This document shows, piece after piece, positions 52,814-61,891 of a stretch of 64,000 bases of DNA. Position 1 is the first letter of the stretch. Every line of letters starts with the position of its first letter. Below the pieces are notes generated by a model, which ran no database searches, had not been told where the DNA came from, and saw nothing but the letters and a program-made list of their open reading frames with translations. The stretch is from Desulfovibrionaceae bacterium. Lineage in GTDB: Bacteria > Desulfobacterota > Desulfovibrionia > Desulfovibrionales > Desulfovibrionaceae. Both the position numbers and the translations under genes were made by a program. Location: contig JAFLSV010000005.1 in assembly GCA_022510785.1 (NCBI GenBank), forward strand, positions 1 to 64,000, in the 5' to 3' direction.

Positions 52814-54783
52814 AAATCGGCGTCTTTGTCTGTCATTGCGGCAGCAATATTGAAGCCACGGTGGATACCGCCGCGGTGGCGAAAATGGCCCTCGGCTACC
52901 CGGACGTGGCCTTTGCCACGGACTCCATGTACACCTGTTCGGAACCCGGGCAGGAGGGCATTGTTCAGGCCATCAGGGAGCACGGCCTGGACGGCGTGGT
53001 GGTGGCCTCGTGTTCGCCGCGCATGCACGAGCCCACCTTCCGCCGCACGGTGGAGCGGGCCGGGCTCAACCGATACATGTTTGAAATGGCCAATATCCGC
53101 GAGCATGTCTCGTGGATCGGCAAGGATCGCGAGGCCAATACCAACAAGGCCGCCGAACTGGTGCGCCTGGCGGTGGAAAAGCTGCGCCGCGACAGGCCCC
53201 TGCACGCCAAGCAGTTTGACGTGACCAAGCGTGTTCTGGTCATCGGCGGAGGCGTGGCCGGTATTCAGGCCGCCCTGGACGCCGCCGAGGGCGGCGTGGA
53301 AGTGGTCATGGTCGAGCGCGAAAGCACCATCGGCGGCAAGATGGCCAAGCTGGACAAGACCTTTCCCACCATCGACTGCTCCAGCTGCGTGCTGTCGCCC
53401 AAAATGGTGGACGTGGCCCAGAACCCCAATATCACGCTGTACGCCTACGCCGAGGTGGAGAGCATTTCGGGCTTTGTGGGCAATTTCACGGTGACCATCC
53501 GCAGGAAGGCCACCTATGTGGACTGGTCGCTGTGCACCGGCTGCGGTTCCTGCACGGAAAAATGCCCGTCCAGGCATACGCCCGACGCCTTCAACGAAAA
53601 GGTGGGCGAGACCACGGCCATCAATATCCCCTTCCCTCAGGCCATTCCCAAAAAGGCCGTCATCAATGCCGAGCACTGCCGCAAGCTGAAATCCGGCAAA
53701 TGCGGCGTCTGCGCCAAGGTGTGCCCCACCGGGGCCATCCGCTACGACATGCAGGACGAACTTGTCACCGAACAGGTGGGCGCCATTATCGCGGCCACGG
53801 GCTATGATTTCATGGACTGGACCGTGCTTGGCGAATACGGCGGCGGCCGTCTGCCCGACGTGGTCACCAGCCTTCAGTACGAGCGCATGATGTCGGCCTC
53901 CGGCCCCACGGGCGGCCATATCCACCGCCCCTCGGACGGCAGGGAGCCCAAAAAGGTGGTGTTCATCCAGTGCGTGGGCTCGCGGGATCGATCCATTGAC
54001 CGGCCGTACTGCTCCGGCTTCTGCTGCATGTACACGGCCAAGCAGGCCATCCTGACCCGGGATCACATCCCGGATTCCCAGGCCTTTGTCTTTTATATGG
54101 ATATCCGCGCGCCGGGCAAGATGTACGACGAATTCACCCGCCGGGCCATAGAGGAATACGGCGTCAACTATGTGCGGGGCCGCGTGTCGGCCATTCAGCC
54201 CGCCATGCGGCCCGATGGCAGCATGGGCTATATCGTGCGCGGCGCCGACACCCTGCTGGGACAGCAGGTGGAGGTGGACGCCGATCTGGTGGTGCTGGCC
54301 GTAGGCATCGAGGGTTCGCGCGGGGCGGGCCATCTGGCCGAAACCCTGCGCATTTCGTACGACAAGTACGGCTTTTTCATGGAGCGGCACGTCAAGCTGG
54401 CCCCGGTGGAGACCAATACCGCCGGCGTGTATCTGGCGGGCGTGTGCCAGGGAGCCAAGGACATTCCCGCTTCCGTGGCCCAGGGCAGCGCGGCGGCGGC
54501 CAAGGTTCTGTCCCTGTTCTCCAAGCCCAAGCTGGAGAACGACCCGCAGATTTCCGTAGTGGACATCAAGCGCTGCGTCGGGTGCGGCAAGTGCATCAGG
54601 GTGTGCCCGTATCAGGCCATCAAGGAAACGGTCATCCGGGGCGAAACCAAGGCCGAGGTGGTGGAAACCGTGTGCCAGGGCTGCGGCCTGTGCACGGCTA
54701 CCTGCCCGCAGGGGGCCATTCAGGTGGCCCATTTTACCGACAATCAGATTCTTGCGGAGGTTAACGCCCTATGTCTGTCCTGA
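52810..54783 (+). CDS. hdrA: Heterodisulfide reductase-like subunit A (flavoprotein)
   Basis: 657-residue bifurcating flavoprotein. An N-terminal domain with CHCGSNI (about 8-14) precedes the FAD-binding Rossmann domain VIGGGVAGIQAALDAA (about 143-158). Cys residues in DCSSCVLSP follow near 195. An inserted ferredoxin domain has CTGCGSCTEKC (about 242) and CGVCAKVC (about 299), and a C-terminal ferredoxin has CVGCGKCIRVC (about 589) and CQGCGLCTATC (about 622). HdrA splits the two electrons of a hydride-derived donor between ferredoxin and HdrBC. No selenocysteine codon is seen. It overlaps the next gene by 13 bases. Confidence 0.95.
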   Translation: MKIGVFVCHCGSNIEATVDTAAVAKMALGYPDVAFATDSMYTCSEPGQEGIVQAIREHGLDGVVVASCSPRMHEPTFRRTVERAGLNRYMFEMANIREHVSWIGKDREANTNKAAELVRLAVEKLRRDRPLHAKQFDVTKRVLVIGGGVAGIQAALDAAEGGVEVVMVERESTIGGKMAKLDKTFPTIDCSSCVLSPKMVDVAQNPNITLYAYAEVESISGFVGNFTVTIRRKATYVDWSLCTGCGSCTEKCPSRHTPDAFNEKVGETTAINIPFPQAIPKKAVINAEHCRKLKSGKCGVCAKVCPTGAIRYDMQDELVTEQVGAIIAATGYDFMDWTVLGEYGGGRLPDVVTSLQYERMMSASGPTGGHIHRPSDGREPKKVVFIQCVGSRDRSIDRPYCSGFCCMYTAKQAILTRDHIPDSQAFVFYMDIRAPGKMYDEFTRRAIEEYGVNYVRGRVSAIQPAMRPDGSMGYIVRGADTLLGQQVEVDADLVVLAVGIEGSRGAGHLAETLRISYDKYGFFMERHVKLAPVETNTAGVYLAGVCQGAKDIPASVAQGSAAAAKVLSLFSKPKLENDPQISVVDIKRCVGCGKCIRVCPYQAIKETVIRGETKAEVVETVCQGCGLCTATCPQGAIQVAHFTDNQILAEVNALCLS

Positions 54784-56258
54784 CCGGCAAAGAGCTCCGT
54801 ATTGTGGGCTTTCTGTGCAACTGGTGTTCCTACGGCGGGGCGGATACGGCGGGGACGGCCCGCGCCGCCCAGCCCACGGATCTGCGCATCATCCGCGTGC
54901 CCTGTTCGGGCCGCGTCAATCCCCTGTTTGTCCTGAAAGCCCTGATGCACGGCGCGGATGGTGTGCTGGTGTCGGGCTGCCACCCGCGCGACTGCCATTA
55001 TTCCTCGGGCAACTTCTACGCCCGGCGGCGTCTGGAGATGCTCAAGGATTTTCTGCCCATCGTGGGCATTGATCCCGAGCGCTTTGAGTACACCTGGGTT
55101 TCGGCCTCGGAAGGCCAGCGCTGGAAGGAAGTGGTCACCAGCTTCACCGACCGCATCCACAGGCTGGGGCCCGCGCCCCGCTGGGCGGACATTAAGCCCC
55201 GTTACGATCTGCCCTTCAACCAGCCCGAAAAACTGCTGGAACCCATCCGGCCCCTGGGTTGCGGGGAAAATCCCTCGCTGGGCGAACTGAAGCAGGCCAT
55301 CAGGGACGCCCTTGCCGCCAAGCCCGGCGCCGATGGCCGCAAGCTGGAAGGCGTGCTGGGCTGGAAGCGCGGCTTTGACGCCGTCCATGCCGAGCCTGTT
55401 TTTATGCAAACCCCGGAAGACGTGGACGAGCTGGTCTGGGGGCCCTTCAACGTACACAACCTGGCCAACTTCCTGCCCCAGTACAAGGGCCGCAAAATAG
55501 GCGTGGTGGTCAAGGGCTGCGACAGCAAGGGGCTTATTGAGCTTTTGGCCGAGGATTTGATCAAGCGCGACGACGTGGTGATTTTCGGCATGGGCTGCAA
55601 CGGCACGGTGAGCGAGTCGCGCATCCGGGCCCGCCTGCCGGAAAACGCGGTCATCGAGGCCGCGCGGGGCCAGGGGGCCACCCTGGTGGTCAGCGCGTCG
55701 GGGCAGGACTTTGAACTGCCCATGAAGGATCTGGCTCAGGACAAGTGCCGCCAGTGCGTCAAGCCCAACGCGCTCGTTTCGGATCGGTTCGTCGGCCGGC
55801 CCGTGACCGAGCCGGAGGCCCCGGCGGATGATCGCTCCGGCGCGCTGCGCTTCCTGGATGATCTCACGCTGGAAGAGCGCATGGGCTTCTGGAAAGGCCA
55901 GATGGAGCGCTGCATCCGCTGCTACGCCTGCCGCAGCGCCTGTCCCATGTGCGTGTGCCGCGACCACTGCGTGTCCGACAGCCGCGATCCCCAATGGCTC
56001 ACGCAGGATGACGACGTGCTGCAGAAGATGTTCTTCCAGCTCATCCACGCCCAGCATCTGGCCGGGCGCTGCACGGGCTGCGGCGAATGCCAGCGGGCCT
56101 GCCCCATGGGCATTCCGGTGTTCGCGCTCAAGCAGCAGTTCAGCCGCATGATCAAGAATGTCTTCGGGTACGCCGCGGGCATGGATCCCACCGCCACGCC
56201 GCCGTTGCTGACCTATCAGGTGGAAGAACCGAATATCAAGGAGCGCGAACTGTCATGA
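54771..56258 (+). CDS. flxDC: FlxD-FlxC fusion: MvhD-like [2Fe-2S] domain joined to iron-sulfur subunit
   Basis: 495 residues. The first 140 match MvhD/FlxD, with LCNWCSYGGADTAG, CSGR, and GCHPRDCHYSSGN supplying the [2Fe-2S] ligands; this domain docks on HdrA. The remainder (about 150-495) matches FlxC-type subunits: a KGCDSKGLIELL and FGMGCNG region (about 240-280), then CIRCYACRSAC (about 381) and CTGCGECQRAC (about 434). FlxD and FlxC are usually described as separate subunits, so this single chain appears to be a fusion. Its ATG lies 10 bases after GCGGAGG inside hdrA, and its stop overlaps flxB by four bases. Confidence 0.85.
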   Translation: MSVLTGKELRIVGFLCNWCSYGGADTAGTARAAQPTDLRIIRVPCSGRVNPLFVLKALMHGADGVLVSGCHPRDCHYSSGNFYARRRLEMLKDFLPIVGIDPERFEYTWVSASEGQRWKEVVTSFTDRIHRLGPAPRWADIKPRYDLPFNQPEKLLEPIRPLGCGENPSLGELKQAIRDALAAKPGADGRKLEGVLGWKRGFDAVHAEPVFMQTPEDVDELVWGPFNVHNLANFLPQYKGRKIGVVVKGCDSKGLIELLAEDLIKRDDVVIFGMGCNGTVSESRIRARLPENAVIEAARGQGATLVVSASGQDFELPMKDLAQDKCRQCVKPNALVSDRFVGRPVTEPEAPADDRSGALRFLDDLTLEERMGFWKGQMERCIRCYACRSACPMCVCRDHCVSDSRDPQWLTQDDDVLQKMFFQLIHAQHLAGRCTGCGECQRACPMGIPVFALKQQFSRMIKNVFGYAAGMDPTATPPLLTYQVEEPNIKERELS

Positions 56259-57400
56259 GCAGCCTCCGCTTTGCCACGCCCGACGCCCTTCTTGGCTGGC
56301 TGAAAAAACTGGCCGCGGAATACCGTGTGCTGGCTCCCCGCCAGGAAGGCCCCAGCGTGCTCTTTCGTCCCTATGCGGCCGCCGATCTGGACGGCGTAAG
56401 CGACCCCGCCGCCCTGCTGCGCCGGGCCACCGCCTCGCCCAAGGGGGCCATGGCGCCCCACAGCGAAACCCTGGTGCGCTTTTCGGCCACCAAGGACGAG
56501 CAGGATCCGGCCAAACTCAACGTCGGTCTTGACGCCCCCTGCCAGGCGGAGCCCACCGTGCTGTTCGGGCTGCGTCCCTGCGACGCGCGGGGCTTTGTGG
56601 TGCTTGACCGGCCTTACACGAGCGGCTCGTTCAAGGATCCGTATTACGCGGCCCGGCGTGAGGCCACGATCATCGTCACCCAGGCCTGTCCCGCGGCCGC
56701 TCCCACCTGCTTCTGCCACTGGACGGGCAGTCACCCCGCCGACAGCGAAGGCTCGGATCTGCTGTTCACCGCTGTGGACGGCGGCTATGTTTTTGAGGCC
56801 GTCAGCGACAGGGGGCGGGCACTTCTGGAGTCCTCGGGCTTTGCCGATGCCGGTGACAGGCAGGCCGCCGTGGAAGAAGCCCATGCCAGGGCGGCCGGGT
56901 CTCTGTGCCCGCCTTCCGGATTGGAGGACATCCCGGCCAGGGTGGCCGCCCGCTTCACGGACAGCGAGTTCTGGATCAGGCACACCGCCAAGTGTCTGTC
57001 CTGCGGGGCCTGCACCTACCTGTGCCCCACCTGCCAGTGCTTTACCATTACTGACGAGGGCTCGCCCCTGGAAGGCCGCCGCCTGCGCAGCTGGGATTCA
57101 TGCATGTCGCCCCAGTTCACGCTGGAAACCAGCGGCCACAATCCCCGGGCGGAAAAATTCAAGCGCATGCGCAACCGCATCAGCCACAAGTTCAGCTATT
57201 ACCCGCAGTCCTATGACGGGGCCTATTCCTGCGTGGGCTGCGGCCGCTGCGTGGTCAGCTGTCCGGTGTCGCTGGACATCCGGCAGGTGGTGGCGGACGC
57301 GGTGAAGGGCGCGCCCGGCGTGAACAGTGACGCCGCCCCTGCTCCGGCTGCCAAACCGGCCAAAGCCAAAAGCGCCAAAAAGTCTTCGGGTAAGGAGTGA
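56255..57400 (+). CDS. flxB: FlxB iron-sulfur subunit (AsrA/HydB-like)
   Basis: 381 residues. The N-terminal part resembles the beta subunits of soluble hydrogenases and anaerobic sulfite reductase AsrA (FGLRPCDARGF near 107). Two ferredoxin clusters follow, CLSCGACTYLC (about 246) and CVGCGRCVVSC (about 326). The last 30 residues are Lys/Ala-rich. It passes electrons from FlxA to FlxC. ATG 56255 lies in the ATGA overlap with flxDC; earlier in-frame codons lie inside flxDC and add no homology. Confidence 0.9.
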   Translation: MSSLRFATPDALLGWLKKLAAEYRVLAPRQEGPSVLFRPYAAADLDGVSDPAALLRRATASPKGAMAPHSETLVRFSATKDEQDPAKLNVGLDAPCQAEPTVLFGLRPCDARGFVVLDRPYTSGSFKDPYYAARREATIIVTQACPAAAPTCFCHWTGSHPADSEGSDLLFTAVDGGYVFEAVSDRGRALLESSGFADAGDRQAAVEEAHARAAGSLCPPSGLEDIPARVAARFTDSEFWIRHTAKCLSCGACTYLCPTCQCFTITDEGSPLEGRRLRSWDSCMSPQFTLETSGHNPRAEKFKRMRNRISHKFSYYPQSYDGAYSCVGCGRCVVSCPVSLDIRQVVADAVKGAPGVNSDAAPAPAAKPAKAKSAKKSSGKE

Positions 57401-57402
57401 TC

Positions 57403-58257
57403 ATGAGCGAGCATCAGTGCACCTGCGGCCACAAGAACCCTTACCTGCCGGAACTTGCCACGGTGGTGGAAACGGTGCAGGAAACTCCCACCATCAAGTC
57501 CATCCGCGTGCGCTTCGACAGTGACGAAGCATGGGAAAAGTTCAGCTATCAGCCGGGTCAGGTGGGGCAGCTGTCCGTGTTTGGCGCGGGCGAATCCACC
57601 TTTGTCATCAATACGCCGCCCTCGTGCCGGGACTACCTGCAGTTTTCGGTGCTCCGGGCGGGCGAGGTGACGAATGCCATCCACAAGCTCCAGGCCGGGG
57701 ACAAGGTGGGCGTGCGCGCTCCCCTGGGCAACTGGTTCCCTTATGAGCAGTGGAAGGGCAAAAACGTATTTTTCGTGGGCGGCGGCATCGGTATGGCTCC
57801 CATCCGCACCATTTTGCTGCACCTTTTGGAAAACGCCGGGGATTACGGGCAGATCAGCCTGCTGTACGGGGCCAAGTCGCCTGCGGACATGGCCTTTCAG
57901 GCCGATTTGCCCGGCTGGCTGAAGCACCCCCATCTCAAGACCACCCTGACCATCGATAGTCCCGCCGAGGGGTGGCCGCACAAGGTGGGGCTTATTCCCA
58001 ACGTGCTCAAGGAACTGGCCCCCAGCCCGGACAATACCATTGCCGCGCTGTGCGGGCCGCCCATCATGATCAGGTTTACCCTGGCGGCGTTCCGTGAACT
58101 GGGCTTTCAGGACGAAAACATCGTCACCACGCTGGAGAGGCGCATGAAGTGCGGCATAGGCATCTGCGGCCGCTGCAACATCGGCGGCAAGTATGTGTGC
58201 CTGGACGGCCCGGTGTTCACGCAGGCCCAGCTCAACGAGCTTCCGCCGGAAATGTAG
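57403..58257 (+). CDS. flxA: FlxA: FAD/NAD(P)-binding NADH dehydrogenase subunit
   Basis: 284-residue ferredoxin-reductase-fold protein: FAD barrel (about 15-110), NAD(H) site GGGIGMAPIRTIL (about 125-137), and a C-terminal [2Fe-2S] set CGIGICGRC...C (about 247-265), as in HydG/PyrK-like subunits. It takes electrons from NADH and feeds the Flx-Hdr complex. ATG 57403 is six bases after AAGGAG; the GTG six bases earlier overlaps the flxB stop. It is the last gene of the operon and is followed by a strong hairpin. Confidence 0.92.
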   Translation: MSEHQCTCGHKNPYLPELATVVETVQETPTIKSIRVRFDSDEAWEKFSYQPGQVGQLSVFGAGESTFVINTPPSCRDYLQFSVLRAGEVTNAIHKLQAGDKVGVRAPLGNWFPYEQWKGKNVFFVGGGIGMAPIRTILLHLLENAGDYGQISLLYGAKSPADMAFQADLPGWLKHPHLKTTLTIDSPAEGWPHKVGLIPNVLKELAPSPDNTIAALCGPPIMIRFTLAAFRELGFQDENIVTTLERRMKCGIGICGRCNIGGKYVCLDGPVFTQAQLNELPPEM

Positions 58258-58327
58258 GCTCACGGAGCCTGCGCCTGGGCGGCGTGATGGCGGCCTGTGC
58301 TGACAACGCCGCTCCCATTAAGTCAGG

Positions 58328-58384
58328 CGCCCCGCTGACGGGGGATACTTCCTTGCGAAGCGTTCCCCCGCCGGCGGGGCGTTT
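58328..58384. terminator. Long bidirectional terminator hairpin after flxA
   Basis: CGCCCCGC (58328-58335) pairs with GCGGGGCG (58374-58381). After a three-base internal loop, CGGGGGA (58339-58345) pairs with TCCCCCG (58364-58370), and CTTC/GAAG closes the tip. TTT follows on the plus strand. It separates flxA from the convergent kinase gene. Confidence 0.7.
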
Positions 58385-58403
58385 GCGTCAGAATGCCCGC
58401 GCT

Positions 58404-59357
58404 CTACCAGCTCAGCGCGGGGAAGGGGCCAAAAGCGGCCTCGTAGCGCTTCACAAAGCTTTCCCTGCTGAAGCTGTGTTCCTGCGTGCCGTATTGTTCA
58501 ACACAGAAGCTGGCGCACACCGTGCCCATTCTGGCCGCGGTCTCCATGTCCAGCCCGGCGTGCAGCGCCTTGAGCAGCCCGCCCCGGTAGGAGTCGCCCG
58601 CCCCTGTGGGATCGGCCACACGGGGCACGCTGATGGGGGCGATGCGGCGGGGTGCGTCCCAGTCCCGGCGCGCCACTTCGGAACCTTCGCCGCCGAGGGT
58701 GGTGATGAGGCAGCCCACGCGCTCCAGCATTTGCGCCCTGGTCAGCCCGGTCATGGTGCCGATGAGTTCAATTTCATAGTCGTTGCCGATGAGCAGCGCC
58801 GCGCCGCTGAAGCCTTCCAGCAGGGCCTCGGGCGTGAGCGCGGGCACCTGCTGGCCGGGGTCGAAGATATACGGCGTTCTGGTGTCACGGTACAGGGCGG
58901 GCAGGGCGCGCATATCCTCCACATTGCCGGGGCCCACCAGGGCCCAGTCTCCGGCCGCGCACTTCGGATACAGGGCCGGATCGCAGGGGGTGTTCATGGC
59001 GGCCGGACTGAAGCCGGTAATCTGGTTGCCCTTTTTGTCCGTGATGATATAGGCGCAGGCCGTCAGGCTTTCTTCCAGGCGGCGAATGCCCGCCAGCGAT
59101 ATGCCCAGGGCCTCCAGTGCCCTGTCATAGCCCGTGAAGTCCCTGCCCACACAGGTGTAAATACACGGTTTTTCTTTCAGAAGGGCCAGGGTATAGGCGA
59201 TATTTCCGGCCGTGCCTCCCCGTTTTTCCTCAATGTGGTCGATGAGGAAGCAGACATTGAGGCTGTGCAGTTTTTCCGGCAGCAGGTGGTCTTCAAAGTG
59301 GCCGGGAAAGGTCATGATGCGGTCATAGGCGACGGATCCGGAAAGATGGATGGACAT
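58404..59357 (-). CDS. PfkB-family sugar/nucleoside kinase (adenosine-kinase-like)
   Basis: 317 residues of the ribokinase fold. GGTAGNIAYTLA (about 47-58) is the first PfkB signature and DPTGAGDSYRGG (about 249-260) the second, with the catalytic Asp. The gene is annotated in relatives as adenosine kinase or carbohydrate kinase; the substrate cannot be read from sequence. The start at 59357 is the family start; a codon at 59456 would run through cutA. It lies 11 bases after cutA and is probably co-transcribed with it. Confidence 0.85.
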   Translation of the reverse strand: MSIHLSGSVAYDRIMTFPGHFEDHLLPEKLHSLNVCFLIDHIEEKRGGTAGNIAYTLALLKEKPCIYTCVGRDFTGYDRALEALGISLAGIRRLEESLTACAYIITDKKGNQITGFSPAAMNTPCDPALYPKCAAGDWALVGPGNVEDMRALPALYRDTRTPYIFDPGQQVPALTPEALLEGFSGAALLIGNDYEIELIGTMTGLTRAQMLERVGCLITTLGGEGSEVARRDWDAPRRIAPISVPRVADPTGAGDSYRGGLLKALHAGLDMETAARMGTVCASFCVEQYGTQEHSFSRESFVKRYEAAFGPFPALSW

Positions 59358-59368
59358 AAGCGCTCCGC

Positions 59369-59698
59369 TCAGGCAAGGGTTGCGGGCCGGGTGGATTCCT
59401 CCACCCAGGCGAGGAATTCGGGATCTCCGGCCGCCAGGGGCAGGGCGACCACGCACGGCGTTTCATAGCTGTGCAGGCGGCGCACCGCGCGGTTCAGCGC
59501 GGCGAAGCGGTCTTCCATGGTTTTGGCGATGAGCACGGTCTCCTGGCTGTCTTCCCGCTTTCCCTTCCACAGATAGAGGGAACGCACGGGCGAGGACAGG
59601 ATGTTGACGCAGGCCGCCAGGCGTTCGTTCAGCAGGGCCTGGCCGATGCGCTCCGCCTCGTCGGGCGAGGAACAGGTGATATACACGAAAAGGGCCAT
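59369..59698 (-). CDS. cutA: Divalent-cation tolerance protein CutA
   Basis: 109-residue trimeric ferredoxin-like protein. The pattern FVYITCSSPDEAERIGQALL, ERLAACVNI and LYLWKGK (about 40-50), then SYETPCVVALPLAAGDPEFLAW, is complete. CutA was linked to copper tolerance in E. coli, but its molecular role is unsettled. The start at 59698 follows AGGAGG; longer in-frame starts lack homology. A good promoter lies about 85 bases upstream. Confidence 0.93.
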   Translation of the reverse strand: MALFVYITCSSPDEAERIGQALLNERLAACVNILSSPVRSLYLWKGKREDSQETVLIAKTMEDRFAALNRAVRRLHSYETPCVVALPLAAGDPEFLAWVEESTRPATLA

Positions 59699-59783
59699 GG
59701 GGCCTCCTGGGTGGGGGATGCGGACACGGCGCGGAGCAAACGGGCCGGCGCCAGATATCCCGCGGGGAAACGACACGGGCATC

Positions 59784-59812
59784 ACTGTACCGGGCGCCCG
59801 GCATCTTGACAA
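59784..59812 (-). promoter_or_regulatory. Sigma-70-type promoter of cutA with palindromic spacer
   Basis: On the minus strand TTGTCA (complement of 59807-59812) and TACAGT (complement of 59784-59789) are 17 bases apart. The spacer contains the perfect 12-bp palindrome CCGGGCGCCCGG (59790-59801), a likely repressor or activator site. The remaining part of the 59699-59979 gap shows no gene. Confidence 0.5.
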
Positions 59813-59979
59813 GCGGCTTTGCGCGCAGCATGGCCCGCCTGTTCCCGCAGCGGGGACAGGGTGCGGACTGGCGGGACAGGTTTTCTTGCCCAATGGCGGC
59901 TTCTGTGGCACAAACAAGCCATGCATCCGGTTGAGCCGCCGCCGTTCAGGCGGAGGGCACGCCATGGCGGGGGAAGGGT

Positions 59980-60654
59980 ATGAAAAAAGCAGGCGAAGCT
60001 GAAAGAAGAGCACGCGCGGCCGAGGTGCTGGCCCGGCTCGCGCGGCGCTATCCCCGGCCCGGAACCATGCTGGAGCACAGCAACGCATGGGAACTTCTGG
60101 TAGCGACCGTGCTGGCCGCCCAGTGCACGGACGCCCGGGTCAATACCATAACGCCCGTTTTCTTTCAGCGCTGGCCCACCCCCCAGGCGCTGCTTTCCGC
60201 CACGCAGGAAGAAGTGGAGTCCGTGATCCGGCCCACGGGCTTTTACCACAACAAGGCCAGAAATCTGCTGGGCGCGGCCAGGCGCGTGACGCACGAGCAC
60301 GGGGGCGAGGTGCCGCGCACCCTGGCCGAACTGGTGCAGGTGCCCGGTGTGGCCCGCAAAACGGCCAATGTGGTGCTGTGGGGCGCCTATGGCATCAATG
60401 AGGGTCTGGCCGTGGACACGCACGTCAAGCGTATTTCTTACCGGCTCGCCCTCACGGATAACACGGATCCCGTGCGCATTGAGCGGGATTTGATGAAAAT
60501 TTTTCCCCGCGATTCGTGGGGAGACGTGAATCATCGACTGGTCTGGTTCGGACGCGACGTGTGCGACGCCCGCAAACCCCGGTGCGGAGACTGTGACATG
60601 GCGGATCTGTGCCCGCGCCGGGATGTGAAAAAAACGGCACCTCCCCGTCCCTGA
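59980..60654 (+). CDS. nth: Endonuclease III
   Basis: Base-excision-repair glycosylase/AP lyase for oxidised pyrimidines. 224 residues: helix-hairpin-helix VPGVARKTANVVL with the catalytic Lys (about 127), the catalytic Asp in VDTHVKR (about 147), and the C-terminal [4Fe-4S] loop with spacing C-x6-C-x2-C-x5-C. The product is full length. It lies 12 bases before the epimerase gene. Confidence 0.95.
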   Translation: MKKAGEAERRARAAEVLARLARRYPRPGTMLEHSNAWELLVATVLAAQCTDARVNTITPVFFQRWPTPQALLSATQEEVESVIRPTGFYHNKARNLLGAARRVTHEHGGEVPRTLAELVQVPGVARKTANVVLWGAYGINEGLAVDTHVKRISYRLALTDNTDPVRIERDLMKIFPRDSWGDVNHRLVWFGRDVCDARKPRCGDCDMADLCPRRDVKKTAPPRP

Positions 60655-60666
60655 ACCGAGGAATCT

Positions 60667-61680
60667 ATGAAAGTACTGCTGACCGGAGCGGCGGGCTTCA
60701 TCGGCTTTCATCTGGCGCGGGTATTGCTGGAGCGGGGCGCGGAAATTGTCGGCATCGACAATCTGAATGACTATTACAGCGTCCGCCTCAAGGAGGATCG
60801 CCTGGCCCTTCTGACGCCGCGGCCGGGCTTTCACTTTATGCGCGGCGATCTCGCCGACGCCCCTCTGCTCAATTCCCTGTTTGCCGACTACAGGCCCACG
60901 CATGTGATCAATCTGGCGGCCCAGGCCGGAGTGCGCTACAGTCTCGTCAACCCGCAGTCCTATATTCAGAGCAATCTGGTGGGTTTTGCCAACGTGCTGG
61001 AATGTTGCCGCCATCACCCTGTGGAGCACCTGGTGTTCGCCTCGTCCAGTTCGGTGTACGGATTGAACGGGGCCATGCCCTACCGGGTTGAGGACAACGT
61101 GGATCACCCGGCCAGCCTGTACGCCGCCACCAAAAAGAGCAACGAACTCATGGCTCACGCCTACAGCCATCTGTACGGCATTCCCTGCACGGGCCTGCGC
61201 TTCTTTACGGTATACGGCCCCTGGGGCCGGCCGGATATGGCGCCGCATCTGTTCGCTTCGGCCATTCTGGCGGGGCGGCCCATCAAGGTGTTCAACGAGG
61301 GGCACATGCGGCGGGATTTCACCTGTATTGACGACATCGTGGAAGGCGTGATCCGCCTGCTGTCCCTGCCCCCCGGGCACGATCCCCACTGGGACGCGCG
61401 CCATCCCCATCCCGGAACCAGCCCGGCGCCCTGGAGGGTGTTCAACATTGGCAACCACGAGGCTGTGGGCCTGATGGAGTTCATCCATCTGCTGGAAGAG
61501 GCTCTGGGCCGGGAAGCCGTCAAGGAATTTCTGCCCATGCAGCCCGGCGATGTGGAAGCCACCTATGCCGACGTGGACGAGCTTTCGCGCCTGACCGGCT
61601 TTGCGCCGCATACCCCGCTGCGCGAAGGCCTGCGCCGCTTTGTTGACTGGCATGTGGGGTATTACGGGGTTACGGTCTGA
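60667..61680 (+). CDS. NAD-dependent nucleotide-sugar epimerase (UDP-glucuronate 4-epimerase-like)
   Basis: Extended short-chain dehydrogenase of 337 residues: NAD motif TGAAGFIGFHLA (about 6-17), IDNLNDYYSVRLKEDRL (about 34-50) that is diagnostic for the UDP-glucuronate/galacturonate epimerase group, and the catalytic SSSSVYG with YAATKKSNE (about 121-165). A 15-residue insertion lies near 240-255. It would supply UDP-galacturonate for surface polysaccharide. A GNAT or glycosyltransferase cluster is not visible here, and it is co-directional with nth. Confidence 0.85.
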   Translation: MKVLLTGAAGFIGFHLARVLLERGAEIVGIDNLNDYYSVRLKEDRLALLTPRPGFHFMRGDLADAPLLNSLFADYRPTHVINLAAQAGVRYSLVNPQSYIQSNLVGFANVLECCRHHPVEHLVFASSSSVYGLNGAMPYRVEDNVDHPASLYAATKKSNELMAHAYSHLYGIPCTGLRFFTVYGPWGRPDMAPHLFASAILAGRPIKVFNEGHMRRDFTCIDDIVEGVIRLLSLPPGHDPHWDARHPHPGTSPAPWRVFNIGNHEAVGLMEFIHLLEEALGREAVKEFLPMQPGDVEATYADVDELSRLTGFAPHTPLREGLRRFVDWHVGYYGVTV

Positions 61681-61834
61681 ACCGGCAGACCTGGGCGCGG
61701 CTTTGCGTGTCAGACTGGCGCATATCCCTGTCTGACATCGCAGCGCGCAGGGACGGCATCCAGAGCAGGGGCGGAGCGGCCTCGCCTCATGACCAGCGGC
61801 CCCGGAACCGAAGAAGCCGCGCTCAACATCAAGA

Positions 61835-61867
61835 CAGGCGACGCGCCCAACCTGGGTGCGTCGCCTG
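61835..61867. terminator. Hairpin between epimerase and small membrane protein genes
   Basis: CAGGCGACGC (61835-61844) pairs with GCGTCGCCTG (61858-61867), with an inner CCCA/TGGG stem. No T-run follows. It lies between convergent genes; 61681-61834 holds nothing else that I recognise. Confidence 0.5.
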
Positions 61868-61891
61868 AGCGGTTACAGGAGCGGCATGAAA

